A stretch of 64,000 nucleotides of DNA from Sphingomonas sp. EC-HK361. GTDB lineage: Bacteria > Pseudomonadota > Alphaproteobacteria > Sphingomonadales > Sphingomonadaceae. Below are positions 27,190 to 37,749 of this stretch, piece after piece; the first letter of the stretch is position 1, and each line of letters opens with the position of its first letter. Made by a program: the position numbers and the translations under genes. A model generated the notes under the pieces. It was not told where the DNA came from and did no database searches. It worked only from the letters and a program-made list of their open reading frames with translations. The stretch lies in contig NZ_LR701494.1 in the NCBI RefSeq assembly GCF_902498785.1, positions 1,053,022 to 1,117,021 on the forward strand. The letters run 5' to 3'.

Positions 27190-27866
27190 TGACGCCTGCG
27201 GGCGGCGACCATCGTGGCGAGCGTCATCTGCCCAGCCCGCTCGCCGGGATCGGCGTTGCCGCCGCGGCGCTCGGCATCATCCTGCTGCTCGGATTGGTGG
27301 TGGATCGCTGGCCGTTCGCGTTTGACCGCGCGATCATCATCGGACTGCGGACGTGGAGCGGCCCGCGCTGGCTGCCGCATGCCGCGGTCGATATCACCGC
27401 GCTCGGCGGCGGCACTGTCCTCACGATCGTCGTTGCGCTGGTCGCCGGTTTCCTCGCGGTCCAGCGGCTCTGGCTGACCGCGCTCGCGACGATCACGGCG
27501 AGCGCGACCGGGGGCGTGGCGGTCGATCTCATCAAGAGCCAGATCGGGCGCCCCCGCCCCACCCTCGTCCCGCACCTCGTCGAGGTCGGCAATATGAGCT
27601 TCCCGAGCGGGCATGCTGCATCGAGCGCGGTCGTCTACCTGACGCTCGCCGGCCTCGCCACGCAGGTCACGCCAGACCGGCTCGCGCGGCGCTACCTCGT
27701 CGGCGCGGCGGTGTTCCTCGTCGGCGCGATCGGCGCGAGCCGGGTGTATCTGGGCGTCCACTGGCCGAGCGACGTGCTGGCCGGGTGGAGCTTCGGCACG
27801 CTCTGGGCGCTCGGCTGGTGGTGGGCGACCGCCAAGGCGCGCGCAACGATCGGCGGGGAGCGCTAG
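27189..27866 (+). CDS. PAP2 family lipid phosphatase-like membrane protein
   Basis: 225 residues with five to six hydrophobic helices and all three PAP2 phosphatase motifs: KSQIGRPRP (K-x6-RP), FPSGHAASS and SRVYLGVHWPSD (SR-x5-H-x3-D). Members remove phosphate from phosphatidic acid, undecaprenyl pyrophosphate or similar lipids at the outer face of the membrane. The ATG at 27189 uses the last base of the tRNA-Lys CCA; no other ATG/GTG fits well before the first helix. TAG at 27864 lies in a GCGCTAG sequence and is followed by a T-run. Substrate is not known. Confidence 0.87.
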   Translation: MTPAGGDHRGERHLPSPLAGIGVAAAALGIILLLGLVVDRWPFAFDRAIIIGLRTWSGPRWLPHAAVDITALGGGTVLTIVVALVAGFLAVQRLWLTALATITASATGGVAVDLIKSQIGRPRPTLVPHLVEVGNMSFPSGHAASSAVVYLTLAGLATQVTPDRLARRYLVGAAVFLVGAIGASRVYLGVHWPSDVLAGWSFGTLWALGWWWATAKARATIGGER

Positions 27867-27894
27867 CTTTTTTTGACCTCCTCTCGCGGCGCGA

Positions 27895-28038
27895 GCGCTA
27901 GAGAGAGAAAGGGCAGACTGGAATCGCCACCTCCGTTCGTTTCGAGCGAAGTCGAGAAACCCTGGACTGCGCCTGAAAACGTTTCTCGACTACGCTCGAA
28001 ACAAACGGGTGGATCAAGTTGGGTCGAAAACGCCCTAG
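27895..28038. repeat. ~144-bp dispersed element, copy 1
   Basis: Starts GCGCTAG (27895-27901) and ends CCCTAG (28033-28038). The core is an inverted repeat: arm 27933-27960 pairs with 27981-28008 with two mismatches over 28 nt, around a 20-nt loop. The whole unit is homologous, in reverse orientation, to 46225-46369. It fills the space between convergent genes and the terminal CTA at 28035-28037 is the complement of the TAG stop of the YcnI-like gene. A bidirectional terminator role is likely. Confidence 0.85.
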
Positions 28039-28562
28039 TGGTTCATCCCCGGCATCGCGTCAGCGCTCAGGTCCAGCACCGGCGCGGGACGCGGCAGCGC
28101 GTGCCACGCCTGACCGGCAGCGGGGATCATCACCCACGCATTCTCCGCCGTCCCACAGCGCTGCGTCGTCGGGAAATAGAGCGGGCCTGAAGCTTGCGGC
28201 AGCTTCATCATCACCCCGAACTGGTCGAACTGCTCGGGGTCGAGCCGCCCGGTCCAGGTGATCGCGCGCACCCGCTCGCGCACCGCCTTGCCCTCGCTCG
28301 TGATCGGAGTCGCCAGCGTCTCCTTCTCGACACTGAGCGTCCATCCCGGCTTGGGCTGCGGATGCGCGATCGTCACCCCGGCAGGGATTTCGATCCGGAG
28401 CGAGGTCGTCGCCGCGCCATCGCATCCGTCCGAGACGCGGAAGAAGCCGGCATAATAGCTGCCGGACTTCGCGGTCGGTTCGGCAAGCACGATGTGCGCG
28501 GCCGCGATCGTGGGGCTGGCGGCGAGCGCGGCGGCAAGCGCCGCGCGAAGTGTGGATGTCAT
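28035..28562 (-). CDS. YcnI-like copper-binding protein (DUF1775)
   Basis: 175 residues: signal peptide ending ...TIAAA-H, leaving His24 as the mature N-terminus, as in the YcnI family, where this His with a nearby Glu and a Trp forms the copper site (here IVLAEP and PKPGWTL). The rest is the DUF1775 beta domain (SLRIEIPAGVTIAHPQPKPGW). The C-terminus is Met/His-bearing (DAMPGMNH). It ends a three-gene minus-strand set (DUF2946, TonB receptor, YcnI) and probably acts as a periplasmic copper chaperone. The TAG stop lies in the end of the repeat element. Confidence 0.88.
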   Translation of the reverse strand: MTSTLRAALAAALAASPTIAAAHIVLAEPTAKSGSYYAGFFRVSDGCDGAATTSLRIEIPAGVTIAHPQPKPGWTLSVEKETLATPITSEGKAVRERVRAITWTGRLDPEQFDQFGVMMKLPQASGPLYFPTTQRCGTAENAWVMIPAAGQAWHALPRPAPVLDLSADAMPGMNH

Positions 28563-28585
28563 GTCCTTCGTTCTCCTTATCATCG

Positions 28586-30640
28586 TCAGAACCGGAACCG
28601 GACGCCGCCAAACACGGATTGTCCCTCCCCGGGATAGAAGACCGCAGTCGTCGCGGTGCGCGCGTCGGTGACCGCGGCAAATTCGGCGGCGTAGCGCGTG
28701 TCGGTCAGGTTGCGGGCGTCGGCGAAGAGCGTCACGCCGTGCGGCAGATCGAGCCCTGCCGACAGGTTCAGCAGCGCATAGCCCGGCGCCTTCAGCGTGT
28801 TGGCATAATCCACCCACACGTCCTTCACACGCCAGTCGAGCGACGGCTCGACGAACAGCCCCGCCGCGACCGACCGCGGCGCATCGTAACGCAGCGCCGC
28901 GCGGTACTGATGCTCGGGCGCAACGGGCAGACGGTTGTCGCCATAGATTCGGTCGCCATCGAAGCGGAAATCGGACCAGGCATAGGTCTGCCGCAGCCGC
29001 AGGCTCCCGCGCGCACCGCTCAGGATTCGCCAGTCGAGGCTCGCCTCCACACCCTGATGCAGCGTGTCGCCGGCGTTGAACACGGTCGATGGCAGATTGG
29101 CGGCGGCCAGGAAGCTGAGCAACTCGCCCCGCACCCAGGCGCGGTAAAAGGTCACGTCGAAGGTGACGGCGCCGACGCGCCCGCGCGTTCCCGCTTCCGC
29201 GGTCCAGGCACGCTGCGGATCGACGGGGCTGAACACCGACCCGGTCGTGTTCACTTGCGCGAGCGCGCCGAAATGCGGCGGTTCGACCGAGCGCGTGATA
29301 TTGCCATAGACCTGCACGTCGCCCTTTTCGAACAGCACGCCGGCACGCGGGGCGAACCAGGTGAAGTCGGCGTCGGCCTGTTTCGCGCTCAGGCGATTGG
29401 CGTAATCGCGCGTGGCGCGGCCCCATGACCCGCCGGCGACCAGTGCGAAGCTGTCGGTCAGGAAGAACCGCCCTTCCCCGAACACGTCGAGGCCCGTCGC
29501 GTCCTGCTTCGTGTTGCCGATGCGGACTCCGGGATTGCCGCCGCTGTTGGTGAACAGCCCCTGCCCCGTTCCGCCCTGCCGGTAATAGGCGCCGAAGAAC
29601 AGGTCCGCCTTGTGTCCCGCTATCGTGCCGGTCAGGTCGAACCGCCCGAAGGCGCCTTGCGTATCGGTGTCCTGGGTGATGACGATGCCGACCGGGTGGT
29701 AGAGATCGGTCTGCGTGCCATAGACGCCGCCTTCGAATACCAGCCCGTCGGACAGCCGAAGCCGTGTCTGGAGCGACACCCGCTCCACCGTCTGGTTGCG
29801 CGCCTGCCGCCCGGCGACCGCGCCGGCGCCAGCCATGCGCGGGTTGGTCAGTGCCTGTGCGAGGGTCAGCGTGCCGGGCACCTGCTGCTCGATATCGGCG
29901 GCATAGGCGATCACGCGCACTTCGCTGTCGTCCCCAAGGCTGTAGCCGAGGTTGAGCGTACCGCGAATCTGGTCCTGCGCCTCCTGCTGGCGATAGCCCT
30001 GGCTGTGATAGCTGTTGATGCCGGCATAGTAATCGAACCGGCCCGCCGTGCCGGAGCCGGCGGCGGCCACCCGGTAGGTTTCGAACGCCCCCGCCTCGGC
30101 GCGGAACAGGAACGGGCTTTCGGCGGTGCGACCGTTCGGGGTGACGAGGTTCACCGCGCCGCCAAGTTGCGCCCCGCCGAAGCGCAGCGCGTTGCCGCCC
30201 TTGTAGACCTCGATGAAACGCGCGCCGAGCGGGTCGACCTTCTGGAAATCGGAAAAGCCGTCGGCATCGGCAAAGGGCACGCCGTCCTGGGCGAGCAATA
30301 CGCCGCGCTGGTGGAAGCTCTGGTCGAGCCCGGAGCCGCGGATCGAGAGCCGCGATTCCTCGCCATAGCGCTTGTTCGACAGGACGCCCGGCACGTCGCG
30401 CAGCAGATCGGGCAGACCGACGACCGCGCGGTCCTCATAGGTTTCGGCGGCGACGACCGACACCGATCCCGGCGTGCGGGCGAGCCGCGCGCGGGCCTGG
30501 GCCACGACGGGCGGATCCTCCGGGTCCGGCTTGGCGGTGACGATGATATCGGGCGCGCGGCTTTGCTGCGCGTCGTCGGTGGTCGCCGCCGGCACGGCGG
30601 TCCCGCTCGCCAACAACGCGGCGAGAGTCATGATGGTCAT
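28586..30640 (-). CDS. TonB-dependent receptor, probable copper/metal type
   Basis: 684 residues from ATG 30640 (AGGGGAA upstream). Signal peptide (MTIMTLAALLASGTAVPAA), then DIIVTAKPD as the TonB-box region. The plug contains VGLPDLLRDVPGVLSN, LSIRGSGLDQSFHQRGVLLAQDGVPF and EVYKGGNALRFGGAQLGGAVNLVTP. The barrel ends GQSVFGGVRFRF with a terminal Phe. The shorter length and the plug resemble OprC/metal-type receptors more than the ~1000-residue carbohydrate or peptide ones. With YcnI 23 nt downstream and a DUF2946 gene upstream, copper uptake is the best-supported role. Confidence 0.9.
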   Translation of the reverse strand: MTIMTLAALLASGTAVPAATTDDAQQSRAPDIIVTAKPDPEDPPVVAQARARLARTPGSVSVVAAETYEDRAVVGLPDLLRDVPGVLSNKRYGEESRLSIRGSGLDQSFHQRGVLLAQDGVPFADADGFSDFQKVDPLGARFIEVYKGGNALRFGGAQLGGAVNLVTPNGRTAESPFLFRAEAGAFETYRVAAAGSGTAGRFDYYAGINSYHSQGYRQQEAQDQIRGTLNLGYSLGDDSEVRVIAYAADIEQQVPGTLTLAQALTNPRMAGAGAVAGRQARNQTVERVSLQTRLRLSDGLVFEGGVYGTQTDLYHPVGIVITQDTDTQGAFGRFDLTGTIAGHKADLFFGAYYRQGGTGQGLFTNSGGNPGVRIGNTKQDATGLDVFGEGRFFLTDSFALVAGGSWGRATRDYANRLSAKQADADFTWFAPRAGVLFEKGDVQVYGNITRSVEPPHFGALAQVNTTGSVFSPVDPQRAWTAEAGTRGRVGAVTFDVTFYRAWVRGELLSFLAAANLPSTVFNAGDTLHQGVEASLDWRILSGARGSLRLRQTYAWSDFRFDGDRIYGDNRLPVAPEHQYRAALRYDAPRSVAAGLFVEPSLDWRVKDVWVDYANTLKAPGYALLNLSAGLDLPHGVTLFADARNLTDTRYAAEFAAVTDARTATTAVFYPGEGQSVFGGVRFRF

Positions 30641-30734
30641 GGGGATTCCCCTTTGGCCCGGCGCGCGCACGGTGGCACGGTCAGGCGAAATGTCTCTGAT
30701 GCTCGTGGCGAGGCCCTGTGGAGACCCGGCAGCG

Positions 30735-31169
30735 TCAGACGGTAAGGGGTGGTCCGCGTGTCGGTGGGCGGAGCCGAGGTGCGGCACGTGGCGGCAGGTG
30801 CTCCCGCAAGTGCCGGACGATCGCGGTCGCAAAGACGAGCGCAACCACCAGCAGGACGGGGTCGGCGCCGCTCATTGCGGGCATCCCGAATCCGGCAAAA
30901 GCGCAGGGCATCTCGGTCCTGGGTGTCTGGTCCCCGCCGTGCCGGCTGTGATCCATGCCGTGCATCGCCATGGTCTTGGCGCCGGGCGCCGCCATCGTCA
31001 TCGGCGCAGCGGCCGGCACGACGCCGGGACAGATCATGATGCGGATACCGTCATCGCTCACCACCGGCATGTATCCGCCGGGAACAAGCAGCCGGCTCGC
31101 CAGCACGGCAAGCACGAGCCAGCCGGCAAGCGCAGGGTGAAAACGAACGAGGCGGCGGAGCGCGGTCAC
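30735..31169 (-). CDS. DUF2946 family protein, copper-associated
   Basis: 144 residues from GTG 31169. N-terminal hydrophobic helix (GWLVLAVLASRLLVPGGYMP), the motif MICPGVVP, a Met/His-rich loop (MTMAAPGAKTMAMHGMDHSRHGG), a Cys in EMPCAFAG, and a second helix (PVLLVVALVFATAIV). This layout matches DUF2946/YcnI-associated membrane proteins that occur in copper loci. The TonB-receptor gene starts 94 nt downstream on the same strand. The Met/His loop suggests Cu(I) binding (inference). Confidence 0.8.
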   Translation of the reverse strand: MTALRRLVRFHPALAGWLVLAVLASRLLVPGGYMPVVSDDGIRIMICPGVVPAAAPMTMAAPGAKTMAMHGMDHSRHGGDQTPRTEMPCAFAGFGMPAMSGADPVLLVVALVFATAIVRHLREHLPPRAAPRLRPPTRGPPLTV

Positions 31170-31455
31170 GAGACGTCGCTTAGGCGTAGCGCTGCGGCGC
31201 TGTCACGTGGACATTTTGTCGCAGTCCTGTGGTCGGACGATGCGACGCCAGCGCGCGAAGCCACTTGGACAGGTAAAAAGGTTATCGCCATCAAGCAGCT
31301 GAGAACTCGTCATTTATGACTACGATGCGCAGTGTTTTTCCATTGGACGTGGATAAGTTCGTGATCGTAACCGGCAATACTTGTAAAAATCTGCAATACG
31401 CAAATTACGCCGATTTGGGATAATATGGATCAACTCAACGATCCATGGGTCTTCG
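31170..31455. promoter_or_regulatory. Divergent promoter region between copper operon and GT2 gene
   Basis: 286 bp without a gene, more AT-rich than its surroundings. It holds a hairpin-like inverted repeat (GTCGCA-GTCC at 31218-31227 with GGAC at 31235-31238 and TGCGAC at 31241-31246), a -10-like TAATAT at 31421, and an inverted repeat ATGGATC (31425-31431) / GATCCAT (31440-31446) directly before the GTG start of the glycosyltransferase. No ORF with coding character was seen. Confidence 0.45.
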
Positions 31456-32490
31456 GTGAAACCGCCCCATCCCACCTCCCATGTCGCAATCTGTATTCCA
31501 GTGCGCAATGAACAGGACAGCCTTCCTGCACTGATCGACGTGCTCGCCAATCAGGCACGCGCGCTCGACTGTCACGTCATCGGATGTTTCTATCTCGATA
31601 GCTGCACCGACGATAGCGCCGTCATTCTCGAAAACGCACGCGCCCGCGCTCCATTTGAAATCCGGATGGCCCAGGGGTCGTCAGCCTTCGTACCCAATGC
31701 CGGCCGCGCGCGACGACTTGCGTTCTATCTCGGGCTGGCCGCGCTGGATCATGCGCCGGACGCAGTGTTGCTGACGACTGACGCTGACTCGCTTCCCGCG
31801 GCCGACTGGCTCCATGCCAATCTCGATGCGCTGGGCCATGCGGAAATCGTGGCGGGCGAAATCCGGCAGTCGGACACGGGGTTCAGCCACCACCACGCCC
31901 GGGTCGAGCGCTATTTCAACCGCCTGCACCAGCTCAACCGCGCGGTCGATCCGGTGCCGTGGGAGGCGCCTGCGACGCACCATTATGCCGGCGGCGCAAG
32001 CCTTGCGATGACCGCGTCGACCTACGCGATCCTCGGCGGATTTCAGGATCATCCGCGCGGCGAGGACGCGCTACTGATCGAAACCGCAGCGTGGCACGGC
32101 TTGCGAGTCCGGCGGGACGCACGCGTCGGCGTCGTCACCTCGACGCGCCGCGTCGGGCGGGTCGATCTGGGGTTCGCGGCGCATCTGCGCGGGCTCGACG
32201 AAACCGAATCCACCGACGAGATCATGGTGGCCGATCCGCGCGTCGCCATCGCCCAATATCGCCGCCACGCCTATGCCCGCCAGATTTTCAGGGGCGCAGA
32301 CGAGGAGGCGCTGACCACCTTCGCCGCCGACCTCGGCCTTTCGACACGGGCGGTGCACGACGTACACGACGCCAGCCCCAATGCGGAGGCGTTCGCGATG
32401 CGGGTCGTCGAACGTCCCGATTCAGCGCCGCTCCGCCTGATCGAAGCAGAGCAGATCCAGGACACGCTGATGACGATCTATCTGCGCTGA
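31456..32490 (+). CDS. Glycosyltransferase family 2 protein
   Basis: 344 residues, GTG start 31456. GT-A fold signs: VAICIPVRNEQDSLPALIDVL at the N-terminus, the metal/nucleotide motif LTTDADS (~97-103), an acceptor region with HYAGGASLAMTASTYAILGGF, and GEDALLIETA with the catalytic-base-like ED. A C-terminal helical part of ~100 residues follows. No membrane helices are apparent. Donor and acceptor are unknown, and neighbours give no pathway. An inverted repeat and a TAATAT box lie immediately upstream. Confidence 0.85.
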   Translation: MKPPHPTSHVAICIPVRNEQDSLPALIDVLANQARALDCHVIGCFYLDSCTDDSAVILENARARAPFEIRMAQGSSAFVPNAGRARRLAFYLGLAALDHAPDAVLLTTDADSLPAADWLHANLDALGHAEIVAGEIRQSDTGFSHHHARVERYFNRLHQLNRAVDPVPWEAPATHHYAGGASLAMTASTYAILGGFQDHPRGEDALLIETAAWHGLRVRRDARVGVVTSTRRVGRVDLGFAAHLRGLDETESTDEIMVADPRVAIAQYRRHAYARQIFRGADEEALTTFAADLGLSTRAVHDVHDASPNAEAFAMRVVERPDSAPLRLIEAEQIQDTLMTIYLR

Positions 32491-32529
32491 TCGGCCTCGC
32501 GCCTGACCGACTGTGCAAGGCGTCCCACG

Positions 32530-33216
32530 TCAGTCATGGAGTCCCGCAACGCCGAGCGTCCCGAGGTTCACCGTGAGCTGAACATTCAGCGCGTGGTCCA
32601 TCTGCGCGCGCGCGCCGCCGCGCGGCAGGCGATACTGGTTCAGATAGCCGAGGTCCGCCGTCACCGCATCGCCGATCGGAAAGGCGAGCCCGACGATGTT
32701 GCGCATCCGCTCGTAGCCGGCGCGCTGGCCCCAGCTGGTGCTGTTCGGCAGGATGAAGCTCTCATGGCTCGCAAACAGCGCCACGCGCTTCGGCCCGAGC
32801 GGGAGATTGTAGCGCAGCAGCGGCCGGACGCGAAATCCGATCTCGGGCCCGACCGGGCTGAACCGCTCGTCGAGCCGGAGGCGGCCGGCGAAGCGCCCGC
32901 TGGTCAGCACCACCTGCTGGCGCAGGCGGTTTTCGTCGGGCGCAAGATTGCCGTTGTAGAAGCCGACATAGCGATAACCAAAGCCCAGTTCGACGCCCTT
33001 TGCCACCTGCCAGCCGACAAGCCCGCCGAACTCGGTGGTGTAGAGCCCGCCTTGCCGATCGCTGATCCGGGCGATCTGTTCCAGCGTGACGCGCAGCCGC
33101 GGCGCGACGGGCAGGACGATGTTGAGCTGCCCCCATGCCTGCGCGTCCTCCTGCTGCGCCCAGGCGGGCGTCGCCATCAGGGAGAATGCCAGCAGGAGCA
33201 GAGACAAAACGCGCAT
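32530..33216 (-). CDS. DUF2490 domain outer-membrane protein
   Basis: 228 residues with a signal peptide (MRVLSLLLLAFSLMATPAWAQ) followed by a beta-barrel-like sequence: AWGQLNIVLPVAPRLRVTLEQIARI, GVELGFGYRYVGFYNG, LRLDERF, RVRPLLRYNLPL and the C-terminal ALNVQLTVNLG. These match DUF2490 proteins, predicted small outer-membrane barrels of unknown role. It is convergent with the glycosyltransferase gene (39 nt apart) and its start is followed by mutL on the same strand upstream. Confidence 0.88.
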   Translation of the reverse strand: MRVLSLLLLAFSLMATPAWAQQEDAQAWGQLNIVLPVAPRLRVTLEQIARISDRQGGLYTTEFGGLVGWQVAKGVELGFGYRYVGFYNGNLAPDENRLRQQVVLTSGRFAGRLRLDERFSPVGPEIGFRVRPLLRYNLPLGPKRVALFASHESFILPNSTSWGQRAGYERMRNIVGLAFPIGDAVTADLGYLNQYRLPRGGARAQMDHALNVQLTVNLGTLGVAGLHD

Positions 33217-33287
33217 CGCGCGTGCGATGGCACGCCCAACATCGCGCGATCAAGGACACATCGGGATGCCCCCATTCCGCACAGGGC

Positions 33288-36344
<3,057 letters not shown>

Positions 36345-36367
36345 AGGGCCGAGCGGGGGAATAGGCG

Positions 36368-37240
36368 ATGGCGCCGTCGCGTGATCGGCGCCCGGGGTTT
36401 TCGCGGCGGGCGCAATACGGACTGTTCGCAAGCTACGTCCTGGCGGTCGCTGGCGCGGCCGTGGGGATCGTCCTGCTCGTGCTGTCCACCTTCAACCCGC
36501 CCGCCTTCGCCGCGCTGCGATCAGGCGTGGCGGAGGCGACGGCGCCTGTCTCCAATGCGGGCGCTGCGGTCATCGGCGGCATCGCTGCGATCCCCGACAC
36601 GATCGCGACCTATTTCTTCGTGCATGACGAAAATACCCGGCTGCGCGCGGAGCTGAAGAAGAGCGAAGCGCTGGTCCTGCGCGCGCGGACGATCGATTAC
36701 GACAACCGCCGCCTGCGCTCGCTGCTGAAGATGCGCGACGCGACCCCCGAAATCGTCGCGACCGCGCGCATCGTCAGCTCGACCGCCGCCAGCACCCGCC
36801 GCTTCGGCCTGCTCTATGCCGGCATCTGGCAGGGCGTGCGCGAGGGGCAGCCGGTCAGCGGCCCGTCCGGACTGGTCGGCCGCGTGGTCGAGGTCGGCCC
36901 CAACACCGCGCGCGTCCAGCTGGTCACCGATCCGGAAAGCGTCGTCCCCGTTCGCCGCACCCGCGACGGGCTGCCCGCGATCGTCGCAGGGCGCGGAGAC
37001 GGACTGGTCGATATCCGGTCGGTCGGCACCGCGAATGCGCGCTTCCAGCCGGGCGACCTCTTCGTGACCTCGGGCGTCGGCGGTATCTACACGCCCGGCG
37101 TTCCGGTTGCGAAGGGCACCGCCGCCGGCGCGGACAGCAGCCCCGGCATCCCCTATGCGCGGCCCGATACGCTCGACTTCGCGGTCGTCGCGCACGCCTT
37201 TCTGCCACCGCCGCCAGCGCCGCGCCGGACGCTGCCATGA
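36368..37240 (+). CDS. mreC: Rod shape-determining protein MreC
   Basis: 290 residues: one N-terminal membrane helix (LFASYVLAVAGAAVGIVLLVLS), a coiled-coil stretch (DENTRLRAELKKSEALVLRARTIDYDNRRLRSLL), then the periplasmic double beta-barrel with ARIVSS, GLVGRVVEVGPNTARVQLVTDPESVVPV and GDLFVTSGVGGIYTPGVPV. It links MreB to PBP2/RodA. The mreD ATG overlaps its stop (ATGA at 37237-37240). Confidence 0.95.
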   Translation: MAPSRDRRPGFSRRAQYGLFASYVLAVAGAAVGIVLLVLSTFNPPAFAALRSGVAEATAPVSNAGAAVIGGIAAIPDTIATYFFVHDENTRLRAELKKSEALVLRARTIDYDNRRLRSLLKMRDATPEIVATARIVSSTAASTRRFGLLYAGIWQGVREGQPVSGPSGLVGRVVEVGPNTARVQLVTDPESVVPVRRTRDGLPAIVAGRGDGLVDIRSVGTANARFQPGDLFVTSGVGGIYTPGVPVAKGTAAGADSSPGIPYARPDTLDFAVVAHAFLPPPPAPRRTLP

Positions 37241-37749
37241 GCCAGCCGGTCCTTGCCATGGACGAGGCGCTGACGCCGCGCAGACGCGCGCGCGTCCTGC
37301 CGTGGGCGACGGTGATGCTGGGTTCGCTCGTCACCATCGTGCCGGTCGCGGCGTCGCTGCCGCTGCTGCCGCCGTTCGGGTTGCTGATGCTGCTGTCCTG
37401 GCGGCTGCTCGCCCCGCTCGCGCTCCGGCTCTGGGCACCTGCGCTGCTCGGCTTTTTCGACGATCTGCTGAGCGGCCAGCCGCTCGGCAGCGGGGTGCTG
37501 CTATGGACGCTCAGCTTCTTCCTGGTCGATATCGTCGATCAACGCACCATGTTCCGCGATTTCTGGCAGAACTGGCTGATCGCCACCGCGGCGACCGCGA
37601 TGTGCCTGATCGGCGGGCGGCTGCTCGCCAGTCCTCTGGGCGCGCATGTCGACGCCGTGCTATTGGTCCAGATCGTGATTTCGGTGCTGATCTTCCCCTT
37701 CACCTCGCGCGTCGTCGCCTGGCTCGATCGCAAGCGGGGGCACGTGTGA
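37237..37749 (+). CDS. mreD: Rod shape-determining protein MreD
   Basis: 170 residues, mostly hydrophobic, with about five membrane helices, e.g. PWATVMLGSLVTIVPVAASL and WLIATAATAMCLIGGRLLA. It overlaps mreC by 4 nt and the following mrdA start by 4 nt (GTGTGA). Length and position fit MreD, the polytopic elongasome component; sequence conservation in this family is low, so context carries weight. Confidence 0.9.
   Translation: MSQPVLAMDEALTPRRRARVLPWATVMLGSLVTIVPVAASLPLLPPFGLLMLLSWRLLAPLALRLWAPALLGFFDDLLSGQPLGSGVLLWTLSFFLVDIVDQRTMFRDFWQNWLIATAATAMCLIGGRLLASPLGAHVDAVLLVQIVISVLIFPFTSRVVAWLDRKRGHV

Noticed and set aside
28563-29426. Upstream extension of the YcnI-like frame into the TonB receptor gene
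   Set aside because: The extension is out of frame with the receptor and lacks protein character; a signal peptide starts at 28562.
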